Shown piece after piece: positions 37,289-47,332 of a stretch of DNA of 64,000 bases. The stretch is from Bacteroidota bacterium (GTDB lineage Bacteria; Bacteroidota; Bacteroidia; AKYH767-A; OLB10). How positions within the stretch are numbered: the first letter of the stretch is position 1; every line of letters starts with the position of its first letter. Under the pieces are notes generated by a model. The model saw only the letters and a program-made list of their open reading frames with translations. It ran no database searches and was not told the DNA's origin. Position numbers and translations under genes: made by a program. Where the stretch lies: positions 682,001 through 746,000 of the forward strand of contig JADJOZ010000033.1 of NCBI GenBank assembly GCA_016713525.1, in the 5' to 3' direction.

Positions 37289-37981
37289 TTATTTTGCCGG
37301 CTCTTGCAGCAGATCCATAAATTCAATAGAAGATGTTTCCATTTTGAAAACCACTTTTTCAACCATTGCCGTAAGAAGATTATATGCAACCAGAGCAAAA
37401 ATCCCGACTATCAATCCGGCAACTGTGGTTACCATGGCTTCGTACATACCACCTGAAAGCAAACTGATATCGATAGTTTTTCCGGCCTTCGACATATTAT
37501 AAAACGCCTTAATCATCCCGGTAACGGTACCCAGGAAGCCCAGCATGGGAGCAGCTCCTGCTACTGTGGCTAGTAATGAAAGGCCTTTTTCCATTTTAAC
37601 TACTTCAATGTTCCCGATATTTTCAATTGCTTTTTCAATATCACTCAATGGCTTGCCTATCCGGGAGATTCCTTTTTCAATCATCCGGGCAATGGGACTG
37701 TCGGTATTCCGGCAAAGGGAGCGGGCGGCATCAATATTTCCATTGCTGATAAAGTCGCGGATGTTATTCATAAAATTCGGATCATCTTTTGCCGATTTCC
37801 GAATAGAAAAATATCGTTCGAAGATGATATAAACTGCTATCACTGAACAAAGTGCGATTGGAACCATAATTGGCCCACCTTTTAACGCCAGATCAAAGAG
37901 TGATAATGTTTCTTCTGTTGCAGGTGTTACTGCTGCCAATGAATCGGTTGCAGCAGTGGTAATTTGAAGTAATAAGCTCAT
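37289..37981 (-). CDS. exbB: MotA/TolQ/ExbB proton channel protein
   Basis: 230 residues with three membrane helices (about 33-52, 133-153 and 175-200). The sequence SLLATVAGAAPMLGFLGTVTGMIKAF and MYEAMVTTVAGLIVGIFAL hold the conserved glycine/threonine-rich helices of ExbB/TolQ. The cytoplasmic domain lies between helix 1 and 2 (ERYFSIRKSAKDDPNFMNNI). It begins the exbB-exbD-tonB-folC-hypothetical operon; the upstream 150 bp is non-coding, with no exact TAnnTTTG box noticed. Confidence 0.88.
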   Translation of the reverse strand: MSLLLQITTAATDSLAAVTPATEETLSLFDLALKGGPIMVPIALCSVIAVYIIFERYFSIRKSAKDDPNFMNNIRDFISNGNIDAARSLCRNTDSPIARMIEKGISRIGKPLSDIEKAIENIGNIEVVKMEKGLSLLATVAGAAPMLGFLGTVTGMIKAFYNMSKAGKTIDISLLSGGMYEAMVTTVAGLIVGIFALVAYNLLTAMVEKVVFKMETSSIEFMDLLQEPAK

Positions 37982-38131
37982 CAGCGGTATAATAAGTTTT
38001 AACGTGTAAAATTAGACCGATAAGCAGCTTGAAGAGTTAAGAGTGAATGATGTTTGTTAACACTACGGTGTTAATATGTAGCTAAAACGGAACCTGCTAA
38101 CTTTTAGTATGCAAAGTGATAAAGTAGCCTG

Positions 38132-39373
38132 TTATTCAATTTGTTCAACGGGTGCCGCATGATTTTTGTCGATGTGTGCTTTTTTATGCGGAGCATGGGG
38201 ATTCCATCCCATCACATAAAGCATCACAAAAAATCCCAGAACATAGGCTACAGCGACATGCCATCCGTTTTTAACCCAGCTGACTACTGATTTTGCCTGA
38301 GGGAAAATATTTGAAATAGCTACCCCGGCAGATGATCCAAACCAAATCATAGAACCTCCGAAACCAACGGCATAGGCTAAAATACCCCAATCGTAGCCCC
38401 CTTGTTCCAAAGCAAGTTTAGTAAGCGGGATATTATCGAAAACGGCACTGACAAATCCGAGAATAAAAGCTGTTTGCCAGGAAGCAGGTGCTAATTGTTC
38501 AACAGGCATCATGGAGGCGCACATCACCAGAGACAACAAAAATATACTTCCCTGAATGGCATTAGGTAGCATTTTCCATGGAACTGGACGGAAAATCGCT
38601 CCCAATAAAATCGCAATCCAGACTCCGGCAGCAGGGAAATCGAGGTAAATATTGGTCAGAATAGCACCTGCAAGTATTAAAACTACGACAATCAGTTTAC
38701 CTGAATCTATATCAACATGATGTGTGTTGTTTTTAATCAATGGTTGCAATTTATGTTGTTGAACAGCAGCTATAACTCCAAAAAATATGATAGCAATAAC
38801 TGACGCTACATACGCATGTGTAACATCTGCAGCAGCAACTCCATCAATCCACATCATGGTGGTGGTAGTATCACCCACAACACTTCCGGACCCTCCGGCA
38901 TTGCTGGCAGCAACGATGGCAGCAATGTAACCAATATGAACTTTGCCATTAAAAACCACCATAGCTATAGCACCACCAATCATGGCAGCTGCTATGTTAT
39001 CCAGAAAGGAAGAAATAATGGCAATCATTATCAATAACCCAAAGCCACCTTTCCAGTCATCGGGTAAAAGGTTAGGAATTTTTTCAGGAATTCCACTCTT
39101 TTCAAAATGGTCGGCAAGAATGGTAAATCCTGTTAGCAATCCAAAAAGATTTAGCAGAATATGCCATTCGCCTTCATGAGTTTCAGAACCTAAAATATGT
39201 TCAAAAATAGAGAAGTCGGTAAAGATCTCTTTAAAAATGAGAATTGAAAGTAAACCCGTAATTGCAACACGTAATGTGCTATTGTGAAATAGGGCGACTC
39301 CAAGCAATGTTAAAGCAAATAAAACGAACTCAACAGGTATGCCAAACAATGCAGGCGTTTGTGCAATTATCAT
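38132..39373 (-). CDS. nhaD: Sodium:proton antiporter, NhaD family
   Basis: 413 residues from the ATG at 39373 (MIIAQTPALFGIPVEFVLFA), which overlaps the mscS stop as ATGA; a start at 39394 is possible but less natural. About 12 membrane helices in the ion-transporter superfamily. AAIVAASNAGGSGSVVGDTT followed by TTMMWIDG and FVSAVFDNIPLTKLAL, plus FGGSMIWFGSSAGVAISNIF, are the paired half-helix motifs with the acidic and asparagine residues of NhaD. It expels Na+ or Li+ for protons. The C-terminal His/Lys tail (HAPHKKAHIDKNH) is unusual but short. Confidence 0.87.
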   Translation of the reverse strand: MIIAQTPALFGIPVEFVLFALTLLGVALFHNSTLRVAITGLLSILIFKEIFTDFSIFEHILGSETHEGEWHILLNLFGLLTGFTILADHFEKSGIPEKIPNLLPDDWKGGFGLLIMIAIISSFLDNIAAAMIGGAIAMVVFNGKVHIGYIAAIVAASNAGGSGSVVGDTTTTMMWIDGVAAADVTHAYVASVIAIIFFGVIAAVQQHKLQPLIKNNTHHVDIDSGKLIVVVLILAGAILTNIYLDFPAAGVWIAILLGAIFRPVPWKMLPNAIQGSIFLLSLVMCASMMPVEQLAPASWQTAFILGFVSAVFDNIPLTKLALEQGGYDWGILAYAVGFGGSMIWFGSSAGVAISNIFPQAKSVVSWVKNGWHVAVAYVLGFFVMLYVMGWNPHAPHKKAHIDKNHAAPVEQIE

Positions 39374-40506
39374 AACACAAGAAGGAGTGAGCATTTAAGT
39401 ATTTTTTCTATATAAATACTGGTTGTAGGGTAAGCGAAATCAGTTCCATTTCTCCTTACAATTTCCATTATTTTAAAATTGATTTCTTCTTTAACTTCTG
39501 CAAATTCATCGGCATCATTTGTCCTGACAAAATACACGGCAAGAATATCTAATGAACTTTGACCCAGTTGATCAAAATTAACGGTTGATCCTTCCTTGAC
39601 ATTTGGGTGTTCATCGAGAAATTTCTGAATTTCAGATGTGATATTTTTTAATGACTCTTGCTTTGTATTGTAAACAAGATTGATAACTGTTCTTGATCTC
39701 CAAAAGGTTCGTTGTGTAATATTTTCCAGTTCAGCATCCACCATCTTTTTGTTGGGAACAGTAACCAGACTTTTATCAAGAGTTCTAATACGGGTACTAC
39801 GTAAACCAATGGTTTCAACATGACCTTGAATTGGTCCAACCTTTACATGATCACCTACCACAAATGGTTTGTCGAGGAATATGGTGAATGACCCAAAAAG
39901 ATTCTCAAGAGTTTCTTTTGCAGCTAAAGCAACGGCGAGTCCTCCAATTCCTAATCCACCAATTAGTGTCACAATATTGACATTGAAAACTGAAGCCAGA
40001 ATGAAAAAGAAACTTAGGATTACTATAAATATTTTCAATCCATCTTTGAAAAATGGAATCAGTTGATCGTCTAATCGTGAAGATGTTCTGGTTGCACGAT
40101 CAATCAGAATTAAGCCCATGAAGTCAACGATTCTGAGAAAAACCCAGGTAATTGAAACAATCACAGCAATTAAATAGCTGCGATGAATTACCATCCGTAA
40201 TCCAAATTTTTCTTCCGGTGCTACATTCCAATTGACAGGAAACTGGAGGTAATTAAAACCAATATATCCTGCAACTAAAATTACAAATGTTGCAAATGGA
40301 CGGTGAAGTAAATCCTGAAATTCTTTAACACCAACATTGCCGGAGTACTTTTTAAAAATCCGATAAAGCAGAAGTGCAAATACGCGTGAAAGTACTCGCT
40401 GAAAAATTATTCCGAACAGAATAATTCCAAAGCACCAAAGGTAATTCTCAACTGTATTTCCAAGGAAATTAAGATTCAGAAATTCAGTTGACATTTTTCT
40501 TAACAT
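39370..40506 (-). CDS. Mechanosensitive ion channel, MscS family
   Basis: 378 residues (a start at M5, MSTEFLNLNFLG, is also possible). Several N-terminal helices precede the pore helix and beta domain: VTLIGGLGIGGLAVALAAKE, with the Gly/Ala ridge of MscS pores (about 175-194), then TLENLFGSFTIFLDKPFVVG, GHVETIGLRSTRIRTLDKSL and VPNKKMVDAEL. The C-terminal vestibule domain follows. It opens under membrane tension to relieve osmotic downshock. Its start shares bases with the amino-acid dehydrogenase stop (TAATG) and its stop overlaps the nhaD start, so the three form one operon with a possible osmotic or ion theme. Confidence 0.9.
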   Translation of the reverse strand: MLRKMSTEFLNLNFLGNTVENYLWCFGIILFGIIFQRVLSRVFALLLYRIFKKYSGNVGVKEFQDLLHRPFATFVILVAGYIGFNYLQFPVNWNVAPEEKFGLRMVIHRSYLIAVIVSITWVFLRIVDFMGLILIDRATRTSSRLDDQLIPFFKDGLKIFIVILSFFFILASVFNVNIVTLIGGLGIGGLAVALAAKETLENLFGSFTIFLDKPFVVGDHVKVGPIQGHVETIGLRSTRIRTLDKSLVTVPNKKMVDAELENITQRTFWRSRTVINLVYNTKQESLKNITSEIQKFLDEHPNVKEGSTVNFDQLGQSSLDILAVYFVRTNDADEFAEVKEEINFKIMEIVRRNGTDFAYPTTSIYIEKILKCSLLLVL

Positions 40507-41732
40507 TAATTTAACTTTTGTAATGCAATTCCAAATGCTGTTTCAGCTATACGGGTTCCTGTCGCATTCTTTTCGTATACCTTTTGCATTGCAGCAAAGA
40601 TAGTGTTTGATACATCATCAAAAATATTCCGGTCGGTAACTTCAATATTTTCGGTTATTAAAAATGCAAATACTCTTGCCATTCCACAATTAGAAATAAA
40701 ATCAGGAATGAGTGCAATCTTTGCATCGCAATAAGTTCCGGTAGGGCCAAAGAATATTTCAGGATCTGCAAAGGGTACATTAGCTCCACATGACACTACT
40801 TCAAGACCATTATCAATCATTGCATCAATCTGATCTCTGTTTACCAAACGGGATGCGGCTGCCGGGATAAATATTTCAGCTCCGCTGCTCCAGATTTTTT
40901 CTTGTATTTCTGATGCCGGTATCATGTTATCTGCTTTTAACTGATTTCCATCGCGATTCAGAAATAATGCAGTAACTTCTTCAAAGGAGAACCCTTCGGT
41001 TGAAATTAAACCACCGTTGCGATCTATGATACCACTAATTTTAGCTCCTGCCTGTGCAAGATAAAATCCTGCTGCAGCGCCAACATTTCCCCATCCCTGA
41101 ATAATAACTCTTTTGTTTTTTATGGAAGATCCGGAAAGCCGGTAGTGATGAATTACCGAATGTGCAACACCATATCCTGTAATCATATCGGCAACGGTAT
41201 AAACGCGTGATCCGGCTGGGGCAAGATCAGTGTCGGTAACTGACAAAATTACTCCTTTTCGCAATCGTGCTATTTTATTTTTCCTGACTTCAATGTCACC
41301 ACCTAAATGGCCATTTACAACACCTTCCTGGTGATGCAGCAATCCATATTTTTCGGTGATTTCAATTACATCATGAATTTCATCGACATTCAAATCGCCA
41401 CCTGTTCCATAATATTGCTTTAAAATCGGGGTAACTGCTTTGAACCAACGCTCTAAAACACCTCTTTTCCGGGGGTCTGAAGGATCGAAATTTATTCCTG
41501 ATTTGGCGCCACCAATCTGTGGTCCCGAAACGGTAAATTTCACTTCCATAGTTTTAGCAAGCGATGTAACTTCGTGTTTATCAAGTCCTTTTCGCATTCT
41601 GGTGCCACCACCGGCAGCTCCTCCCCGAAGTGAATTTATTACAATCCAGCCTTCTGCTTCTGTTTCAGCATCTTTCCATTCGAAAACAATTTCGGGACGC
41701 TTTTCTTCAAATTTCTTTAGTTCTTGAAACAT
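40506..41732 (-). CDS. Glu/Leu/Phe/Val dehydrogenase
   Basis: 408 residues. The substrate domain has PQIGGAKSGINFDP with K77 near the active site and GTGGDLNVDE; the NAD(P) domain has VIIQGWGNVGAAAGFYLAQA, a Rossmann GxGxxG variant. IPAAASRLVNRDQID and VVSCGANVPFADPE complete the family pattern. It reversibly deaminates an amino acid such as glutamate to its oxo-acid. Length matches the ~410-residue bacterial GDH class. A TAACTTTG box at 41751-41758 (minus strand) lies 19 bp before the start and is its likely -7 element. It begins the operon with mscS and nhaD. Confidence 0.9.
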   Translation of the reverse strand: MFQELKKFEEKRPEIVFEWKDAETEAEGWIVINSLRGGAAGGGTRMRKGLDKHEVTSLAKTMEVKFTVSGPQIGGAKSGINFDPSDPRKRGVLERWFKAVTPILKQYYGTGGDLNVDEIHDVIEITEKYGLLHHQEGVVNGHLGGDIEVRKNKIARLRKGVILSVTDTDLAPAGSRVYTVADMITGYGVAHSVIHHYRLSGSSIKNKRVIIQGWGNVGAAAGFYLAQAGAKISGIIDRNGGLISTEGFSFEEVTALFLNRDGNQLKADNMIPASEIQEKIWSSGAEIFIPAAASRLVNRDQIDAMIDNGLEVVSCGANVPFADPEIFFGPTGTYCDAKIALIPDFISNCGMARVFAFLITENIEVTDRNIFDDVSNTIFAAMQKVYEKNATGTRIAETAFGIALQKLN

Positions 41733-41812
41733 AGTTTAATATTCAACGCGCAAAGTTAGTAAGTTATTTGTGCTTAGTTAAGATGGTTATGAAGGATTAC
41801 ACAGCAATTGCA

Positions 41813-42889
41813 TCACGAGCCTGAAAGGTAAATGCAACCACCTGTATTGTCTCTTGTTGCGCCTGTTACCGATTTTAATGCATTGGGCATGCGGTTGATA
41901 CGAAGTGCACCTAAAAATCCGAAAATAATTGCTTCCTTAAAATTTACAATTGTTGATTCAGGCACCACCACATGTATGCCATGACGAGAAACCTGTTCTT
42001 CAATTACTTCAATCAGCAAATTGTTGTAGGCACCTCCTCCTGTAGTGAAAATTGTAGTGCCCGGACAAAGGAAAAGAACATTTGAGATTTGAATCGCTAT
42101 GTGTTGAACAACTGTTCTTAAAATATCTTTAACTGAATTTTCAGTTCCATTTATGAGAGGTAAAAATTCTTTTTCAAACCATTCTCTGCCCAACGATTTT
42201 GGAGGATTGATTTCATAGAATGAAAGAGAATTCAGCTGATCCAGTAAACCGGGTAATATCTGACCTTCAGCAGCCAGATTACCGCCGTCATCATAGTGAT
42301 AACCCAACTTTTCTGAAAGGTAATTCAAAGCAATATTTACCGGACAAATATCGAATGCAATTCGCTCGTCATCTTTTTCAAATGAAATATTTGCAAAGCC
42401 TCCAAGATTCAGGCAAAAGCGATGGCCTCCAAACAAGTGATGATCACCAATTGGAACCAATGGAGCTCCCTGTCCGTGAAGGGCTACATCTGTAGACCGA
42501 AAATCACAGATGGAATCAATTCCGGAAGCCACAGCAATAGAAGCACCACTTCCAACCTGAAAAGTGTAATTCAATGAAGGCTGATGAAATACGGTGTGAC
42601 CATGAGAGCTGATATAATCCGGTTTTAAATGGTGTTCCTGGCAAAATTGTTTTACACTTTGACCGATAAAAGTGCCAAAATCGGCATGCAGGCGCATCAA
42701 ATCATTGCCATTCATGGTGAATGCCGACGATAATCGGTTCCGCCATTCATCGGAATAGGGTATTGTTATGGCCGCGAGTACCTCAAACGACCAGCGCCGT
42801 TCATCTTTTTCATAGGTAGATATGGCAATATCAAGTCCGTCGAGTGAGGTTCCCGACATAACACCGGCAATGGTCGTTTTTAAAGTCAT
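41813..42889 (-). CDS. anmK: Anhydro-N-acetylmuramic acid kinase
   Basis: 358 residues. The N-terminal ATP/substrate motif GVMSGTSLDGLDIAI is at residues 9-23; SSHGHTVFHQPSLNYTFQVG, CDFRSTDVALHGQGAPLVPI and FCLNLGGFANIS follow, with the C-terminal TTGGGAYNNLLIE and VPESTIVNFKEAIIFGFLGA. It phosphorylates and opens anhydro-MurNAc from recycled cell wall. The start codon faces the acyl-CoA dehydrogenase gene divergently across 109 bp. All key motifs are intact. Confidence 0.93.
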   Translation of the reverse strand: MTLKTTIAGVMSGTSLDGLDIAISTYEKDERRWSFEVLAAITIPYSDEWRNRLSSAFTMNGNDLMRLHADFGTFIGQSVKQFCQEHHLKPDYISSHGHTVFHQPSLNYTFQVGSGASIAVASGIDSICDFRSTDVALHGQGAPLVPIGDHHLFGGHRFCLNLGGFANISFEKDDERIAFDICPVNIALNYLSEKLGYHYDDGGNLAAEGQILPGLLDQLNSLSFYEINPPKSLGREWFEKEFLPLINGTENSVKDILRTVVQHIAIQISNVLFLCPGTTIFTTGGGAYNNLLIEVIEEQVSRHGIHVVVPESTIVNFKEAIIFGFLGALRINRMPNALKSVTGATRDNTGGCIYLSGS

Positions 42890-42998
42890 CGACTGCTAAA
42901 TAAGTGGCAAAGGCACAAGGTTAAAAAAGTTTTGCCACCATTCGCAAAAGACCCCGAAAAAAAATTAATTTTGAGGCTTCTAACAATAATAGCATATT

Positions 42999-44138
42999 AT
43001 GAAGTTTGAATTGACCGAAGAACAGTTAATGATCCAGAAGGCGGCAAGGGATTTTGCTCAGAATGAATTACTTCCGGGTGTTATTGAGCGCGATGAGCAT
43101 CAAAAATTTCCGGCAGAACAGATCAAAAAACTAGGTGAACTGGGCTTTTTAGGGATGATGGTGGACCCAAAATATGGTGGTTCCGGACTTGATACGGTAT
43201 CCTATGTTTTGGCAATGGAAGAAATTTCCAAGGTAGATGCATCGGCATCAGTAGTCATGTCGGTAAATAACTCATTGGTTTGCTGGGGATTAGAGCAATT
43301 CGGAAATGAAGAACAAAAACAAAAATACCTGGTGCCACTGGCAAAGGGAGAAATTATAGGTGCTTTTTGCCTTTCTGAACCTGAAGCAGGATCAGATGCT
43401 ACCTCTCAAAGGACAACTGCAATTGATAATGGCGACCATTACTTGCTGAATGGAACCAAGAATTGGATTACCAACGGGAGCACTGCATCAGTCTACCTGG
43501 TAATGGCACAAACTGATGTTGCCAAAGGACACAAAGGCATCAACTGTTTGATTGTTGAAAAAGGAATGCCCGGTTTTGAAGTTGGACTAAAGGAAAATAA
43601 ATTAGGAATACGGGGATCAGATACACATTCGCTGATGTTCACTGATGTAAAAGTGCCAAAGGCTAACCGCATTGGTGAAGATGGTTTCGGCTTTAAGTTT
43701 GCGATGAAAACACTTACAGGTGGACGAATCGGAATTGCATCACAAGCCCTTGGAATTGCTTCCGGAGCATTTGAGTTAGCCTTAAAATATTCTAAAGAGC
43801 GTAAAGCATTTGGTCAGGAAATTTGCAAACACCAGGCAATACAATTCAAGCTTGCTGATATGGCAACTGAGATTGAAGATGCACGTTTATTGTGTTTGAA
43901 AGCAGCCTGGATGAAAGACGAGCATCTCGATTATGGTCAGGCAAGTTCTATGGCTAAATTATTTGCATCCAAAGTTGCAATGGATACCACCATTGAAGCA
44001 GTGCAAATTCATGGTGGTTATGGTTTTGTAAAAGAATTCCATGTGGAGCGACGGATGCGGGATGCAAAAATTACCCAGATTTATGAAGGTACTTCTGAAG
44101 TGCAAAAAATAGTCATTTCAAGAGGATTGCTTCAATAA
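42999..44138 (+). CDS. Acyl-CoA dehydrogenase
   Basis: 379 residues, the standard length. The FAD/acyl-CoA sites are FCLSEPEAGSDATSQ (about 128-142) and NGTKNWITNGSTASVYLVMA; the C-terminal IQIHGGYGFVKEFHVERRMR-like region reads VQIHGGYGFVKEFHVERRMR here, followed by the catalytic-loop IYEGTSEVQKIVISR. It oxidises acyl-CoA (short- or medium-chain type) with electron-transfer flavoprotein as acceptor. A TAATTTTG box at 42966-42973, 25 bp before the ATG, is its probable -7 element although no matching -33 was found. The polysaccharide export genes follow 26 bp downstream. Confidence 0.92.
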   Translation: MKFELTEEQLMIQKAARDFAQNELLPGVIERDEHQKFPAEQIKKLGELGFLGMMVDPKYGGSGLDTVSYVLAMEEISKVDASASVVMSVNNSLVCWGLEQFGNEEQKQKYLVPLAKGEIIGAFCLSEPEAGSDATSQRTTAIDNGDHYLLNGTKNWITNGSTASVYLVMAQTDVAKGHKGINCLIVEKGMPGFEVGLKENKLGIRGSDTHSLMFTDVKVPKANRIGEDGFGFKFAMKTLTGGRIGIASQALGIASGAFELALKYSKERKAFGQEICKHQAIQFKLADMATEIEDARLLCLKAAWMKDEHLDYGQASSMAKLFASKVAMDTTIEAVQIHGGYGFVKEFHVERRMRDAKITQIYEGTSEVQKIVISRGLLQ

Positions 44139-44164
44139 TTTTTCATAGGTTAAATAAACCAGTC

Positions 44165-44924
44165 ATGAATTTTTTAAAACCCGTTTTCGTTTTCATTGTG
44201 TTTACACTTTTCTCGTGTGCATCACAGAAGAAGTATGTGTATCTGCAAGATGAGAATGGTACATCCAAAGAATATAAAAGTCCTGATTTTGTGTTGAAAA
44301 TTCATCCGAATGATTTGTTGTCAATTCAGGTTTTTACCATCAATACAGAAACATTTCCCGGAATTGCATCTACTGTAGATAAACAAATTATCGACAATCG
44401 TTCCCCTTATGAGAAAGGTTTTGTTGTGGATGGTTTAGGTTTCGTTGAACTTCCATTAATCGGGAAAGTCAATGTTGCAGGATTATCGATGACAGAAGCA
44501 AGAGATACACTGGTTGCGAGGTTTGAGAAGTTTATGGATGAACCCGTAGTTGTTTTGAAAAAACTTAGCTTTAAAGTAACTTTACTTGGTGAATTCAATA
44601 AACCCGGACTGTATTACATTCCGAATGAAAAGTTATCACTGCTCGAAGCAATTGGTCTTGCTGGTGATCTTACTTTTTTTGGCAACCGGAAAGAAATTAA
44701 AATTGTGAGGGAAAACGAGTGATGGTGTTCGCGAAATTTTAGTCGACCTCACTACCAAGCAGGCATTAGACAGTGAAGTAGCTTTTGTATATCCTGATGA
44801 TGTTATTTACGTGAAACCAATTAACCGCAGAGGGGCAACTACCATAAGTCCTACTGTAGCAGTTGTTACTTCGGTACTTGCTACATTAACACTCATTGTA
44901 TCAGTGATTCTGAGAGAGAACTAA
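44165..44924 (+). CDS. Polysaccharide export lipoprotein, Wza type (frameshifted)
   Basis: About 252 residues when joined. Lipoprotein signal MNFLKPVFVFIVFTLFSCAS has its lipid-bearing cysteine at residue 18. The poly-export domain (KIHPNDLLSIQVFTIN) and SLBB-like domain (VTLLGEFNKPGLYYIPNEKL) follow. The frame stops at 44722 because of one extra A in the run at 44712-44715; removing it gives SDGVREILVDLTTKQALDSE and a C-terminal membrane helix (VAVVTSVLATLTLIVSVIL) to the TAA at 44922-44924. The wzc gene starts 4 bp later. The pair would form a capsule or exopolysaccharide export channel with its polymerisation regulator. Confidence 0.85.
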
Positions 44925-44928
44925 AAAA

Positions 44929-47331
44929 ATGATCAAACATAAATCTGAGGTAAAAACCGGCGATGATGATATCGATCTTACAGGTTTCTTTAAAGAAATC
45001 AGTGAGAAGCGCTGGTGGTTTATTGGAGCAATGGTTGCAAGCTTAATAGCAGCATTCATCTATATCCGACTTACCTTACCTGTATACGAGGCATCCTCAA
45101 CAGTTCTTATTCAGGAAACGAATAAGCCAACTGTGAATATGGAGGATTTTCTGGCAGGAGATCTTTTTGGTGATCAGGCAAATATTGCAACAGAAAAAGG
45201 CGTCCTCGGTTCCCGAAGTGTTATGCGGGATGCCATTAAGGAGTTAAGTCTGGAAATCAGCTATTTTAATTCTTCTGTATTTCCGGTTCAGCCTTTATAC
45301 AAGAAACAGCCTTTTGTTATTTTAAAAGATTCAACTGCTGTTATTGCTTCATGGCTGGAAGATGTTCCGTTCAAAGTTTCATTTAATGGTGAAAACGATT
45401 TTACATTATCGGTTGAAGCTGAAGATTTACAAGGCAACGATTTTTCTTACAGTAAAAATCATAAAATCGGAGAAAAGATCAGCACTCCGCAGTTTAGTTT
45501 TCAGGTAATTAAATCAGCCGGAAATCCAATTGGTCCCGACTTCAATGAGTTTGAATTTGTAATGAATTCTGCTGCCGGACAGATTAATGATTTCCTCTCT
45601 AATCTGCGCATTGAGTCTCCTGATAAAGATGCTACAATTGTTAAGCTTACATTCCGTGATCAGATTCCTGCGCGTGCAGTAGATGTACTAAACACTTTAT
45701 GTAAAGTTTATATTAATCTCGATATTCAGGATAAAACTTCTGTTGCATCGTTGACATTGCGTTTTGTTGACGAACAACTGGATGAGACCAGTAAAGTAGT
45801 TAATGATATTGAAGGCGAATTGCAGGGATTCAAAGAAAAAAATAAAACAGTTAACCTGAGTGATGAAAGTAAATCGTTTCTGGATAAACTGAATTCCATC
45901 GATGTAGAGAAGATGAAGTCGGATATTGAATTGAAGTCACTTGACAATCTGCTGAGTTACGTGACATCAAACTCCGATTTAACAGCACTTGCACCTTCTA
46001 CTTTAGGCTTACCTGATCCATTATTGGTTGAACTTATCAGTAAGTTTCAGGAATTACAGGCCCGGAGGAAAAGCTTATCCTATGGTGTGAAAAGCGCAAC
46101 ACCTGCTGTCAAGATTATTGATCAGCAAATTGCTGATACAAGAGCTTCTTTAATAGAAAATATAAAATCTATTCAGCAAAATGTAAGAAGTACCAATTCA
46201 ATGCTGAGTAATCAGTTGCAACAGTATGAAAGCAGAATCCGGGAAGTTCCGGAAATTGAAAGAGATTTATTGTCGATTCAGCGAAAGTTTGAAGTTAACC
46301 AGAATATCTATATTTATTTGCTTCAGAAAAAAGCTGAAACCAGTATTGCTAAAGCTGCTGCAATTTCAGATAATAAAGTGCTTGATGAAGCTGTTCTCTT
46401 TGAAGAGCCGGTTGAACCGAATAAAAAGGCAGTATTATTATTTGCCATGTTTGCCGCATTACTTATCCCTTTAGCACTCATTTTTATTCTTAAAATTTTG
46501 CGGACAACCATCAGCGGTAAAGATGAAATTGCAAGATTGACTGATATTCCTGTTTTGGGTGTTGTTGGACACGTTAATAAGACCGACAATCTGGTGGTTC
46601 AACATCGACCAAAATCCAGGATAGCCGAAGCATTTCGATCTATTCGTACCAATCTTCAGTTTTTTGGTAGCAGAACCGGGAACAAAGTTATTCTTGTAAC
46701 AAGTTCGGTAGGAGGAGAGGGTAAATCATTCGTAACAATTAATCTTGCTTCTGTTTTTGCCATGCAAAACTATAAGGTTGTAATTGTGGGTCTCGATTTG
46801 CGTAAGCCTAAACTATATCAGGATTTCAACATCAGCAATGAATCAGGAGTAAGCTCTTATCTGATTGGACGTTCCCAATTGAAAGATGTGATTCAACCAA
46901 CAGGGATTCCAAATATGGATTTAATTCCTTCCGGACCAATTCCACCGAATCCTTCGGAGTTAATCAGTAAAAAAGAAATGGGAATGTTATTCGAAGAGTT
47001 GTCAAAGCTCTACGATTTCATAATTGTTGATACTCCACCACTTGGTATTGTTTCAGATGCATTTTTATTGATGAACTATAGTCACATTAACGTGTATGTT
47101 GTTCGTGAAAATTATTCCCGGAAAGAGTATATTACTTCATTGAATACTTTATTCGAAGAAGGTAAATTTAAAAATCTGAGTATTCTTCTTAACGATTCCA
47201 GTTTTGGACGAACATACGGTTATTCATACGGAAGTGCTTATTCCAATGGTAATGGATATTATGATGATGAGTATTCATCTAACGGACAGGCAGCACCCAA
47301 AAGAATTTTTACCAGATCTAAAGCAGACTGA
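44929..47331 (+). CDS. Wzc-type tyrosine autokinase, polysaccharide chain-length/export
   Basis: 800 residues. Two membrane helices (about 29-49 and 502-522) bracket a periplasmic Wzz-like domain with long coiled coils (EVVNDIEGELQ-type, IREVPEIERDLLSIQRKFEV). The cytoplasmic BY-kinase domain has Walker A TSSVGGEGKS (about 590-600), Walker A' VVIVGLDLRKPK (about 620) and Walker B FIIVDTPPLG (about 697). The C-terminus ends in a tyrosine cluster, RTYGYSYGSAYSNGNGYYDD (about 763-782), the autophosphorylation tail. It works with the adjacent Wza-like lipoprotein; no glycosyltransferase genes are in the window, so the polymer is unknown. It converges on murF, stops 2 bp apart. Confidence 0.92.
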   Translation: MIKHKSEVKTGDDDIDLTGFFKEISEKRWWFIGAMVASLIAAFIYIRLTLPVYEASSTVLIQETNKPTVNMEDFLAGDLFGDQANIATEKGVLGSRSVMRDAIKELSLEISYFNSSVFPVQPLYKKQPFVILKDSTAVIASWLEDVPFKVSFNGENDFTLSVEAEDLQGNDFSYSKNHKIGEKISTPQFSFQVIKSAGNPIGPDFNEFEFVMNSAAGQINDFLSNLRIESPDKDATIVKLTFRDQIPARAVDVLNTLCKVYINLDIQDKTSVASLTLRFVDEQLDETSKVVNDIEGELQGFKEKNKTVNLSDESKSFLDKLNSIDVEKMKSDIELKSLDNLLSYVTSNSDLTALAPSTLGLPDPLLVELISKFQELQARRKSLSYGVKSATPAVKIIDQQIADTRASLIENIKSIQQNVRSTNSMLSNQLQQYESRIREVPEIERDLLSIQRKFEVNQNIYIYLLQKKAETSIAKAAAISDNKVLDEAVLFEEPVEPNKKAVLLFAMFAALLIPLALIFILKILRTTISGKDEIARLTDIPVLGVVGHVNKTDNLVVQHRPKSRIAEAFRSIRTNLQFFGSRTGNKVILVTSSVGGEGKSFVTINLASVFAMQNYKVVIVGLDLRKPKLYQDFNISNESGVSSYLIGRSQLKDVIQPTGIPNMDLIPSGPIPPNPSELISKKEMGMLFEELSKLYDFIIVDTPPLGIVSDAFLLMNYSHINVYVVRENYSRKEYITSLNTLFEEGKFKNLSILLNDSSFGRTYGYSYGSAYSNGNGYYDDEYSSNGQAAPKRIFTRSKAD

Positions 47332-47332
47332 T